NCBI GenBank assembly: GCA_034190875.2
Contig: CM067343.1
Coordinates: 65,371,009-65,435,008, forward strand
Direction of reading: 5' to 3'
Source: Urechis unicinctus
Lineage: Eukaryota > Annelida > Polychaeta > Xenopneusta > Urechidae
Length of the DNA stretch: 64,000 nucleotides
The notes under the pieces: model-generated
Databases searched by the model: none
Told to the model about the DNA's origin: nothing
What the model saw: only the letters and a program-made list of their open reading frames with translations
Shown: positions 1-11,897 of the stretch, piece after piece
Numbering within the stretch: position 1 is the stretch's first letter
Layout: the number at the start of each line of letters is the position of its first letter
Made by a program: the position numbers and the translations under genes

Positions 1-518
1 ACTGCTTAGCAGGGGCGAAATCTATTGGAAAGGTGTTACTGTAGGGAGGGGTCAGAGGTTCAAAGCGGGGACTGTGGCAAACTCGGGCCCGGGACGCAGC
101 CAAGCATGACGGCGAGGCGGCGTCACGATATGATGTGGGGATAAAAAGCAATGAGCAGCTCCGTCCAGATTGTCACAGGCGTATCGTCGTCTGGTTGTGA
201 GCACCGTCAGACAACAGAGTTATCGGGTCAGAAATATCTCTTCTCGACTTCAGCAACTAACGAAACATTCTGTCGGACTCTGGCCTCGGCGTCAACGCTA
301 GATGACATCAGACAAACAGTCGTCATCATATCACTTAGCCAAACACATAGACACTTACTGACTGCTCATGCATACTGACGAATTGCATGGGAAATCTGAA
401 GGCTTCGAGGATTTCGAGATATCTGAGGGCAACAGGCAGTTTTTATGTTTATTTATACTTGTTGTCTAAGATGACATTCGACTCCATCTCAACTGAGGAG
501 TAAGTTTCTCTTCACGAG
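1..518. other. 5' flank of the first host gene
   Basis: No gene is supported here. The stretch lies upstream of the 1081-residue reading frame and would hold its promoter and 5' UTR or an upstream exon. A weak TATA-like run (gataaaaag) occurs near 139. The short open frame at 151-378 has no recognisable protein character. Confidence 0.4.
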
Positions 519-3500
519 ATGGAACAAGTCGGCGTTACCCGCTTCCCACACCAAGATCACAGCCAACACAACGGTCGGTGCCGCACACCCGTGCAGGAAG
601 GGGCCGTATCCAAGGTGGGTGGCGATTTCCGGCTCGTGAACGGTAGATTTTATATTCGTCCGGTTGAGAGCGCAGATATTGCGCGTGTGGATAAGACGCC
701 TCCCCATCAGGAACAAAAAGCAAGATGCAACGGCAATTATCTCAAAACTATGAACAGAGTTGACCCAGAAGTACAGCATTCTCTAATAAATGAAAACGAT
801 TCTAGATCACAAGACGTTGATGCCGTAGATGACCTCCACAATGGCAATACCCCCGGGTATATGGCCGAGCTGCGAGACGAAACTACGTACATGCGCGCGT
901 CAGAAACGGCTTACTCTCGTGGGTCAGAGAGCACGGAGGACGCTGAGTCGATAACAACAGATGACACCAGTTCGGACACCGATGAAAGCACGATGTCCGA
1001 CGGTATAAAAGGAACGTCTCCGCGCGGGCAATCGTTGTTTAGTCCCGAGCATTCTTTGCAAAGTGATGCCACATACCCTGAAGCGATGGAGGTCACCGGG
1101 TCATCGCATTTGATTAAGTTTATGGAAGAGGATGATGGGATTGGTGAAGATGATGATGGAATTAGGCTGGTGTGTAGAGCTCCGGAGCCGGTTAAGTCGG
1201 TGGGGTGTGGAGGTCCAGGCTTGGGGATAGAGGTCGTCCAGTCTGTGTCTTCTTCCTCCTCGCTGGACAGTCTCAGTGGTCAGTCGGTGACGTCCAGCTG
1301 CAGCACAGAGACAAGCAGTGTGGACATCGAGAATGGTAGCGGCGAATTCAGCGGCACTGACGTGGTTTATTCAACGGCAACTACAAATACCACTACCTTT
1401 GACCTTTTGAAAAGCATGGACAAGTCATGTGATGGGGATGATGTCTGTCGTATTGACATGAAGGAACTGTCTTGTCATGCCCGTCTGTCGAGAGACAACC
1501 ATACCAAAGTGATGGTCCATGCGGCTGACAGAGCTCCGTTATTCTCGTCACGGTTCAGCGAGGTCATCTCCACCGAAGCCCAACCGCGTTTAAAAACTGA
1601 TGATAGTTTACAATACCTACGTGACGGCTCTAGTACTCTAGACCACGAAGCCCTTACTGAAAACATCGCAAAAAGCGCTGTCGATTCACCTGTGTTTGAC
1701 CGGGGTGGAAAAGGGAACACAGAGTCTGAACATGGAGTAGAACTAACCTCGCTAAGCTCTCTACCAAAGTATCCATCCCTGACCAAGGATATCATCACTG
1801 CTGACTTGATCAATTCTAGGTGTCCACGTGATGGTCGCATGGAAGACCGGGTTGATGTTGACAGCGGCTCAGTGAAGCATGAGGAGCGACCAGGGCACCT
1901 CATCGACGACAACACCTGTCCTGTCAGCCAAACCTCGCCACAACCTGTCCTCCGTCATGACAAACATGACCGCTCTAGCACGCCGGACTCTTCCGCGGCC
2001 ACCATGGACCAGGCTACAGTTCCATACAACACGGACGCCTCCGATCTCTCATTCTTAGTCAACAACTTAATGGCCACTCCGCTTGGTAAGGATAGCAACG
2101 CCATCATGACGGAGAACTCGCCCATGGGGGCGCCCAAATCCGCGCCTCGACCTCCGCTCAGTGACCCGCACAGCGACAAGACGAGGAAGGAAGACAACGA
2201 CAATGAATGCCAAGCTGCGTGCGCGTCAACTCCATCGTCAGCAGACGACGCTCTGCCGGTTGGTCTTCAGCGGAAAGTGAGTCTGGAGATAGTTGAAATC
2301 CACACTACAGACACCAATGAGGCTGCGGGGGTAAGCACAGACTCGAGTGCCATATCCATCCGCTTAACCCAGTGCGAATACCTGGAAGGCAGCCCTCCCG
2401 TAAAGACATATATCAACCCGCTCATGCTGTCGCCGCCAGCGCCGCCAACGGGGCACAGCCGAGAACGGGCAGACAGCCTCATCAGCGTACTCACGCTGGA
2501 CACACTGGAACCCATACACGACCAACTTGAGAACGACTCGGACTATGAATATCACTCGACACATTACTCCAACAAGTCGACCAGGAGCGGATCTATCTTC
2601 GCCATTTTGGAGAAATGGAAGTGTGGCATGTTTCAGCGTGAGAGGGATGACGTGGAGGCAGGGAACACGCCCACCACATCGATCGTCAGCTCAGCATCGG
2701 CTATCAGTCGGACGAACCGCTCACTCTTCGCCATGATCGACAAATGGAAGAGTGGTATTGGTCAAAAAGAGGAAGTGCCTCCACCGCCAGCAGCGCAGGA
2801 TAACGTCCTGGATATCTCCTTCTTAATGCCCTCTCAACACCTCATTGACGAGAACCCGGTTGTTCTGGACCATATTGAAGGTCAAGGCTATCCCCTGCCG
2901 GGGAGTAAGGAGGACACAGTCAAGATGATCAGGAAGAAAATGAGAAAACAACTCCTGCACAGTATTGTGCGCAACCTGTGCGCGTACGCTTCTGTTATCT
3001 GCTGCATTGCTATCATTGTATGGTCCATCGATGAACGAGATTTCAGGTCCCACCTAGCGGAATCTGGCCATCTGGCTCTCGTCGTCATCCTTGGAGTGAC
3101 GCTAGTTGGCTTCCTGGCACAGGTCGTTCACATTGTGAGGGAAATTCGCGGCAAAGGCGAGAAACCAGAATGTACTATGATATTCAAAATGCTGCAATCA
3201 GCTAAACCGAAGGAATTTTTCGAGCAGACGCTGAAGAAAAGACAATTGCTTTCCCCCTATCTTTCAGTGGAGCTTCAGATTCGGAAGGGGGCTAAAATAG
3301 TGGTAGCTGATCCGAACCACTGGACACAAAGTGCACGTAAAACAACGACGAGTCTGGCTTACCGAGGCTGGGCAGATCGCAGTCAGTCCGTACACGAGTT
3401 CCAGTGGAAGTCGTGTGGCCCAATGGCGTACTGGATCATTGTGAATAAAGACTTCAGAACCACCACAAGGCAAACACTCCATTCAATCGAGGCAGATGTG

Positions 3501-3764
3501 GCAGAGTTCTTGGAGAATACCGACTATAACGAGGTGCGGCATTTTGTCAGCCTGAACTATCTACTTGACGTTGACGAAGGCGAATGGTTTCCGGATGCGC
3601 AGGCGCACCTTGTGTTCCCAAACGAGCAGCCGTGTGCTTTCTATAACGTTCTTGTTTATAAAGTAGCGCTCTGTTTGGGTTTAGATTCTCTATACATTGG
3701 TCTGTTTCATTTGTTCACCGCCAACAATAATGTATATAGCATTGTTAAATTTGTTGAACGATGA
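519..3764 (+). CDS. Host two-pass membrane protein with long disordered N-terminal region, 1081 residues
   Basis: This is the longest open frame in the window, single-exon and without breaks. I do not recognise the family. Residues 1 to about 800 are Ser/Thr/Asp/Glu-rich and look disordered. The motif FAxIxKWKxG occurs twice (residues 692-704 and 735-747). Two hydrophobic segments follow (about 819-838 and 850-873) with a short loop between them. The C-terminal region of about 208 residues (874-1081) has balanced composition and looks like a folded domain, probably on the same side of the membrane as the N-terminus. The ATG at 519 (cacgagATGg) is the first in a long frame. An upstream exon cannot be excluded, and the codons between the motifs read as genuine coding sequence. 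The frame ends at TGA, and an AATAAA lies 237 bases downstream. The layout suggests an adaptor or receptor-like membrane protein; this is inference only. Confidence 0.8.
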   Translation: MEQVGVTRFPHQDHSQHNGRCRTPVQEGAVSKVGGDFRLVNGRFYIRPVESADIARVDKTPPHQEQKARCNGNYLKTMNRVDPEVQHSLINENDSRSQDVDAVDDLHNGNTPGYMAELRDETTYMRASETAYSRGSESTEDAESITTDDTSSDTDESTMSDGIKGTSPRGQSLFSPEHSLQSDATYPEAMEVTGSSHLIKFMEEDDGIGEDDDGIRLVCRAPEPVKSVGCGGPGLGIEVVQSVSSSSSLDSLSGQSVTSSCSTETSSVDIENGSGEFSGTDVVYSTATTNTTTFDLLKSMDKSCDGDDVCRIDMKELSCHARLSRDNHTKVMVHAADRAPLFSSRFSEVISTEAQPRLKTDDSLQYLRDGSSTLDHEALTENIAKSAVDSPVFDRGGKGNTESEHGVELTSLSSLPKYPSLTKDIITADLINSRCPRDGRMEDRVDVDSGSVKHEERPGHLIDDNTCPVSQTSPQPVLRHDKHDRSSTPDSSAATMDQATVPYNTDASDLSFLVNNLMATPLGKDSNAIMTENSPMGAPKSAPRPPLSDPHSDKTRKEDNDNECQAACASTPSSADDALPVGLQRKVSLEIVEIHTTDTNEAAGVSTDSSAISIRLTQCEYLEGSPPVKTYINPLMLSPPAPPTGHSRERADSLISVLTLDTLEPIHDQLENDSDYEYHSTHYSNKSTRSGSIFAILEKWKCGMFQRERDDVEAGNTPTTSIVSSASAISRTNRSLFAMIDKWKSGIGQKEEVPPPPAAQDNVLDISFLMPSQHLIDENPVVLDHIEGQGYPLPGSKEDTVKMIRKKMRKQLLHSIVRNLCAYASVICCIAIIVWSIDERDFRSHLAESGHLALVVILGVTLVGFLAQVVHIVREIRGKGEKPECTMIFKMLQSAKPKEFFEQTLKKRQLLSPYLSVELQIRKGAKIVVADPNHWTQSARKTTTSLAYRGWADRSQSVHEFQWKSCGPMAYWIIVNKDFRTTTRQTLHSIEADVAEFLENTDYNEVRHFVSLNYLLDVDEGEWFPDAQAHLVFPNEQPCAFYNVLVYKVALCLGLDSLYIGLFHLFTANNNVYSIVKFVER

Positions 3765-4000
3765 CCTGCCTCAAGAAGAATGGTCTTATATTTTGAATTG
3801 TATTTGTTGCAATTTTACTGGACTGAGCAAACTTACACAGGGCATTTTACCATGGAACCCAACGATGCACAAAACTTTTTATATATTCAAATGATGACGA
3901 CATGTTTTTAAGGAATGTGTTTCTGCAGAATGTGACTGATGTGCCGGTTATTGTGCTAGTGATTTATCAGCGAGATGCGTTGACGTGTGGCTGTTGCTGA

Positions 4001-4006
4001 AATAAA
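4001..4006 (+). terminator. Polyadenylation signal AATAAA
   Basis: A canonical AATAAA lies about 240 bases after the stop codon of the 1081-residue gene, on the same strand. It is the most likely polyadenylation hexamer for that transcript. Confidence 0.55.
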
Positions 4007-4685
4007 TGCTAGAAAGTCACAATGGTTTGATATTCGAGTTTACAATTGAAGGTGTTTCAGTTAGTCTTCACTATATGATTATACGCCTGGTGCTTCTTGG
4101 TGGATTAGCTCAATACCACGAACAACCGCTTGAGGTGGTTTATTACTGCGTACGTCTTTTATGTTGTGTGATGATGCCGTGGGAATGTACTCACGGCAAC
4201 TAGAGGATGGGATGTATCGATTCTAATGAACGTGGACTAGTTTGACTTGTCGTCCAAGTATCCAAGTTCGAACTTAAAAGCGAGTAGGGTTTACTTGACT
4301 CAGATGGAACGAGGAAGAAAACAAAAGGGGTTATATCAAACAGCGTGCCGACACAGAGTGCGTTCCGATACATTTGATTTCGTGAAGCATGTTGTACTAA
4401 TTGCTGTTTCGTGACTTGGAGACACGACTAACTTGAACAGCCTCCCGGCTGGATGCTTCAGGCAGATGTTTCTGATAATGGCCGCAACAAACAGCGCAGG
4501 TGGCTTACCCACACTAATCCACAGCAGCCTAAATAGGGGTAGGGGTGGTGTCGTGAGTCAAATGAGTGGGTGCGATATGGAATTGGTCAATAAGAAAATG
4601 TGGAGACTTAACAGAGCTGACCATTCAATTGTGATTTTATATCAACACAGCACGAGTAAGTGTGAGATCATTTAAGCGGGTATCG
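4007..4685. other. Intergenic, no gene recognised
   Basis: This is the 3' flank of the host gene. Short open frames occur but none has protein-like composition or a recognisable motif. Confidence 0.5.
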
Positions 4686-4689
4686 TGTT

Positions 4690-6040
4690 AGAGTGGGAAT
4701 ATACTAGCGGTGAATATGTTAAGCTGAGGTCAAACTAGCTGTGAATATGTTAGGGTGAGGTCAAACTAGCTGTGAATATGTTAGAGTGAGGTCAAACTAG
4801 CTGTGAATATGTTAGGGTGAGGTCAAACTAGCCGTGAATATGTTAGGGTGAGGTCAAACTAGCTGTGAATATGTTAGGATGAGGTCAAACTAGCCGTGAC
4901 TATGTTAGGTTGAGGTCAAACTAGCTGTGAATATGTTAGGGTGAGGTCAAACTAGCCGTGAATATGTTAGGGTGAGGTCAAACTAGCCGTGAATATGTTA
5001 GGTTGAGGTCAAACTAGTTGTGAATATGTTAGGGTGAGGTCAAACTAGCCGTGAATATGTTAGGGTGAGGTCAAACTAGCTGTGAATATGTTAGGGTGAG
5101 GTCAAACTAGCCGTGAATATGTTAGGGTGAGGTCAAACTAGCGGGGAATATGTTAGGGTGAGGTCATACTAGCGGGGAATATGTTAGGGTGAGGTCATAC
5201 TAGCGGTGAATATGTTAGGGTGAGGTCATACTAGCCGTGAATATGTTAGGTTGAGGTCAAACTAGCTGTGAATATGTTAGGGTGAGGTCATACTAGCGGG
5301 GAATATGTTAGGGTGAGGTCAAACTAGCGGTGAATATGTTAGGGTGAGGTCAAACTAGCCGTGAATATGTTAGGTTGAGGTCAAACTAGCTGTGAATATG
5401 TTAGAATGAGGTCAAACTAGCGATGAATATGTTAGGGTGAGGTCAAGCTAGCGGTGAATATGTTAGAATGAGGTCAAACTAGCTGTGAATATGTTAGAAT
5501 GAGGTCAAACTAGCGGTGAATATGTTAGGGTGAGGTCATACTAGCGGTGAATATGTTAGGGTAAGGTCATACTAGCGGTGAATATGTCAGAGTGAGGTCA
5601 AACTGACAGTGAATATGTTAGGGTGAGGTCATACTGGCGGTGAATATGTTAGGGTGAGGTCAAACTAGCTGTGAATATGTTAGAATGAGGTCAAACTAGC
5701 GGTGAATATGTTAGGTTGAGGTCAAACTAGCTGTGAATATGTTAGAGTGAGGTCATACTAGCGGTGGATCTGTTAGGTTGAGGTCAAACTAGCTGTGAAT
5801 ATGTTAGGGTGAGGTCATACTAGCGGTGGATCTGTTAGGTTGAGGTCAAACTAGCTCTGAATATGTTAGGGTGAGGTCATACTAGCGGGGAATATGTTAG
5901 AGTAAGGTCATACTAGCGGTGATGTTTGGGTGAGGTCAAACAAGCGGTGAACATGTTAGGGTAAGGCTACACTAGCGTGAATGCATTATGATAAGATTTT
6001 AGCAGAGGTGAATGTGTTAGGCCAAGGTTATACTAAGGGA
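4690..6040. repeat. 31-bp minisatellite, about 43 copies
   Basis: The unit is about gtgaatatgttagggtgagg followed by tcaaactagct (31 bp by direct spacing, for example 4741 to 4772). Variants alternate between caaactagct, caaactagcc and catactagcgg, and copies decay at both edges (for example near 5930-6040). Nearly every unit carries TGAGGTCA. Confidence 0.95.
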
Positions 6041-6434
6041 GAAAACGAAAGGATTGCACTTCGTTCAAATAACGATGTCGTTCGGGTTTGTCTGGTTGGC
6101 TGAAAAATACCCTTTTTTTCATTTACTCTACCACTTTATAGCGGTTGAAGTATCTAGCATCAGCGTCAATTTACGAGGGCGAGAAGGACACACGCATGCA
6201 TGCGCGGCGGCATCCTTTTTTACCTACTCGGCCGTGAGCGGGCCAGGATCCAAGGTGTGACAACGTTACTTGTTAATGGAAACTCGGATGATCACGTACA
6301 AATGGCGGTCCAATCTCTGAAAGGGGATGTAAAATATCCTCTGACGACGTGCACCCTGGCAGTGACCACCACCAGAGTTACACACTCACTGCTAGTCGTA
6401 CATAGCCTAGTTGCTAAAACGACAATAATTCAAT
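6041..6434. other. Unique spacer between minisatellite and CA repeat
   Basis: No gene is supported. The open frames that run into the CA tract exist only because the dinucleotide repeat has no stop codons. Confidence 0.5.
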
Positions 6435-7785
<1,351 letters not shown>

Positions 7786-7802
7786 GCGGTTCTGGCCCAC
7801 CA

Positions 7803-8889
7803 GGGATGGGAAGGATCATAGTTGCTGGTATCAAAGAGGTCACTATCTTCTTTTATGTCTGCATACATGTCAGCTGTGCGGATCTCCAGAAGCAGCGAGT
7901 CTGTGTCTGTGTATAACAGGCCAAGGTGGCTACCACATCTGGACTTCATTGTGTTATGATAGAAGTCGTACATCAGGTGCTTGGAGAGGTCGAGTATGCA
8001 CATGCCTACATACACCGGACGATTTAACACTAAGCGGGTCTTGTGCATATGCAGGGCAGCCAGGTCATCATCGAATACTTTATGTCGGGACTGGCCACAA
8101 GCCTGCGTATTTTTTCCTCTTTTGCCGAGCGTACAATCTTGACGTCGACTCACCTTCTGAGATTCTCCATGGTTTAACCAAACACACAGTTGTTCATCAG
8201 CTTGTACAGGTCCTTCTCAAAGTCGCTGGTGGCAACCTTACGCAATTCTGTGTTCATGCAAATGTAAGGCTCCACCCAGGGGCTCTGATTGAATACAAGT
8301 ACACGGTGTATCTTGGTAAGCTTCATTCCCAGAGATAGCTTGAGATTCCTATAGTGGACCACATACTTCTCTTTATTGTGCAGGTTGGGTACCAGCTTTT
8401 CAACTCCATTTCCGGGGCTCCCCAATGCACCTAGGATATGCTTTTGGTAGCCTGATAACCATTCATTCTGCACAGACATTCGCTCTGGCGCTAATGGATA
8501 ATCATTGTGATCAGCATGTAACTCTGCAGGGTACCCAGTTCAATTTCGAGTATATATCCGGTTTCGGCATTGTTAGGATGGTCCTGTATTTGTAGATCAG
8601 CCGGCTGATCCACCCACTCAATACCTGCAGTAGGTAAAGGTTGACTTATCACCCACCCGTACAGGTTGTTAGCGTCAAGGTACGAGATATAACTTGCTGG
8701 CTTAACCTGCTCAAAGCCCTCTACGTACGGGTTATTAGCTTTAGCATGGCGATGTGATACCATGCATATGTCACCGTGCAGGCCCTTCTTAATGAATAGG
8801 TGTGTCATAGCCGGCGAGTAACTCCAATTCCACCCCTGTGCTCTTAAGAAGCGCATCACATGAAAGGCCATGACTAGTGTAGTAGTGAG
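7803..8889 (-). pseudogene. polB: DNA polymerase B (protein-primed, Polinton type), C-terminal half
   Basis: This is the downstream half of the split PolB gene. In order it shows palm motif A (YLDANNLYGW, about 8660-8705), the YxxHYRN-like segment (about 8340-8390), motif B (KLMNNCVFG, about 8174-8200) and motif C (YTDTDSLLLEI, about 7875-7910). These are polymerase active-site elements, and both catalytic aspartates of motif C are present. Frameshifts separate the blocks (for example near 8480 and 8160), and an in-frame stop lies near 8795. The gene stops abruptly after a DxSxYxPSHP-like segment at about 7803, so the usual C-terminal region of more than 100 residues is missing. The other half resumes at 14931 beyond the inserted LTR element. 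It once replicated the element's DNA. Confidence 0.88.
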
Positions 8890-9327
8890 TGTTAAGCCAG
8901 ATTTTCTTGCTTATCCACGCTCTTCGTTTTTGTACTGTTACTCACTGCCTATAGTTGCTGGAGTGGGGACTAATCAGAGGAAATTAACGCGAGTCCTGGA
9001 GTAGAGTTGCTTATTTGGTTTATTTAATTTCAACTATGAAGCTCCCTGGAATCTCGCGGTCCGAATCGTTTCTCTGACTAGATGAATCTCCCCTTGACTA
9101 ACCCATATGTGCTCCTTATAAAGGGTCCACACGATCAGCCAGGTTAAAACAATCCCCGCGTGACAGGACGAGTCCACGTGGAGGGTGGACCCGCCCTGCT
9201 GTAAGGATTGCTACAATCAGGGTTACACCCTTCCCAAAGAGTGGTGTGGTGTAACCCGGGCTCTTGTGCTGATAATTAAAGAGGGAGGCCCTTTTAAGAA
9301 CGTATGAGCCAGAATAGTATTATAACA
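8890..9327 (-). repeat. 3' LTR of the retrotransposon
   Basis: A 438-bp LTR, TGTTAAG...TATAACA on the plus strand. It differs from the partner LTR at about 19 bases plus several indels by eye, roughly 4 percent. It contains a TATA-like TTTATAAGG in element orientation near 9115-9125. Confidence 0.88.
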
Positions 9328-9339
9328 TCCTCCCCAACC
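9328..9339 (-). other. Polypurine tract next to 3' LTR
   Basis: On the minus strand GGTTGGGGAGGA abuts the TGTTATAATA start of the 3' LTR. This is the usual position for plus-strand priming in an LTR retrotransposon. Confidence 0.7.
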
Positions 9340-9561
9340 ATAATAAAGTTGAACTTCCACTGTTCAATAAATTTAGAATTTACCCTTGAATTTTGAAAAT
9401 TGACTTTGTTAAACTAATTGAAGGTTGATGAAATAGAATTTGGAATAAGAATTATAAAGTAAAGGGACAGCACGACACGAGCCCAATATTATTAGATTTT
9501 GAATTTTGAGTGATCCCAGGGTAGCTTGGACATGCGCCAATACTGTTTAACATTGACACAT

Positions 9562-11897
9562 GTCCATAACAATAATAGGTAATTATATTATGTTACAATA
9601 ATTTTTGAAATGATCTAATTTTGCTAGCCTAAATGGTATTAAAATAAATATATTACAATAAAATGGAAAGAATTAAAATATGGAATAATCTAGCCGTTAT
9701 GACATTAATTACATTTTCACAGTATTACTCCGCACTAAAACCACATGGGAAAAAGCGATGAGTCTATACTTAATAATCGTGAAAATAGTAATATAACCTA
9801 TTGTATCTAATTTAACTATTAATTTTGAAAGAATTAAACTAATGTCATGAAAATTAAATATACAAGAACAATGGACTAATGCCGTTGAAGTTATTAAAAT
9901 TTGTGGATTTCTTTGGAGGCTTCTTGAAGATGAGATATCTGGTGCTGCCGTATTGGGTTCGCCAAGTGTCGCTTGAGGGGAGGGGTATGCGTTATCCGAC
10001 GCCTGGTTGAGCCGTGGTGCGTCTCTACTGTATCCTTGGTCAGGGAGACGTAAACTTTGGCTGCAAGGTGTTGGCGCGTCGGGTGAAGGCGCTATCTCCC
10101 TCTTGTATGGCGTAAATATACCTGGGAACAAATGAACTTACGGCAGCGATCAGTGTGTCTTGATTATGGGTAATGTAGGACGTATTAAAACATGAGTGTT
10201 CAATGTGTGTAAGTGTGAGTGAGTATGTTACTTATGTGTTATATTATAACATCTCAAAATGAATATTGGTGTATCGTGCAAAGAAAAGTGTGAGGTGTGT
10301 TGGAGGATTGTGTATAACTTTGCATAAAGTGATTTGTGTGCGTGTAAATGATTGACGGTTATTGCAAAAGATAATATTTAAGAAAGCTATGCTGCTGTGA
10401 GACTGTTTAGAATAGTTATGCCTCAAAGAATATAATGTTGCACATGGCCACTATCTAACATGTAAGTCCGGATACACAACGATGTGACACTTTAATTGTA
10501 TGTGTTGTACGTGCGGGAGAAGATCAATATAAACGACTCATATATTTGTATTGAGAATTAAATGTTATCGATACTTCTCCATAAATTATTTTGATAAATA
10601 CGCACGTCTTCCCTAAGCTGCAGATTCCTTCATGAGATTATACCCCGCATATACTTGTATGTAATAAGATTAGCGTTATGGGTAATGTGTAACATAAAAG
10701 GTCGCTAATTTTACGCGTGTCCGCATGATGTGCCAGACGGTGCGATAATAGCGCAGTTGACTTCACTTATTGTAAGATTTTGTCTTATTATCTGCAGACA
10801 TAGAAGTAAAATAATTGTGAATATAATTGATGATGTCATTGTGTCAAGTTGGCGCTGCGTGGAAGAAGACAAGTTTTAAAAGTCTTCTTATAATTTAAAC
10901 CTGGACTAACAGTTTACTGGATTTCGTGTGGCGGCAAAGGATGCGTTAGATTAAACGTTCAATGTGTATGTCACTTTGGAAACTGCCTTTGAGACTTAAT
11001 TTGAAGTGCAATTAAAGGGTGGCAGCTTGGGCCCTCTCAGACAGCCGTGTTTGCTGCAATTACAATGGAGTCTTTAATCCTTGATAATCGGCGGCGCACA
11101 AATGAGGGTCTTTTATCTGTGTGAATGTCTGAGTGCAGCATGTTTGCAAAAGGAGTTAAACAGCCCTGGGTATACGGGCCGACTATTAAAACCTTAAATT
11201 GGACTGATATACATTTGAATTTCACGGCTTGTTATCTTTGACACTTAAGTTGATTCGTGTTGTTCGCTTTGATAAATTTTTATTTGTCTAACCGTCAGGT
11301 TCATGCATTTGACACTTGGTAAAATGTTCTATGGTTGGAATAGTGAAAGAAATATGTGTGTGATAATTATGTGAAATAAGTGGATGTAAAAATTGTTATG
11401 CATATAAAATGAATATCGGCGTCCTGTTCTGAGAAGATAATATATGGCTAAAAATAACATGACATAGGTCGGAAAAAATTCTGAAAAGGGAAATATGAAG
11501 AAGAATACTATGAAAATGAATCAATGAGGCTAGGTAGACATAATTCGTTGTTGGTTTCAAAATCGTTAATGCTCATCTTCCGCGCCACATCCTTGCGTCC
11601 TCGAAGACCCACTCATATTGTTCGCCAACAAAAATAATATTTAATACTTAATTTGAATATGGAGGATATTTGACCTCAAATAATTTTTAAAAAATTGCGT
11701 TTTCCCGTCCTAGCATAAGGTTTGTCGGATTCGGGAGGTTAAAATTAAGGCGATAGCGGGAGGGGTGTTTTGTGTGGAGGAGGTACTTATGCGCGACGGA
11801 AGGTCAAATGAGCAATATCAATTTTACGGTCAACTCATTTTAATGTAATATATGAGTGACGTACTTACCATGGAAGAAGTTGAAAGCGGGTTATGTG
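9562..11897. repeat. 2336-bp tandem duplication, unit A
   Basis: The unit starts gtccataacaataatagg and recurs at exactly +2336 for its whole length, with only scattered single-base differences or small indels (for example near 9650, 10203, 10433). It holds a 140-codon minus-strand open frame (9709-10131) starting MFPGIFTPYKRE. This has no recognisable domain, and an identical copy is in unit B. It could be a remnant of the element's own ORF, but coding is unproven. Confidence 0.95.

Noticed and set aside
4690-6040. Interstitial telomere array, from the ttaggg words
   Set aside because: The period is 31 bp and TTAGGG is only part of a longer unit; no tandem hexamers.
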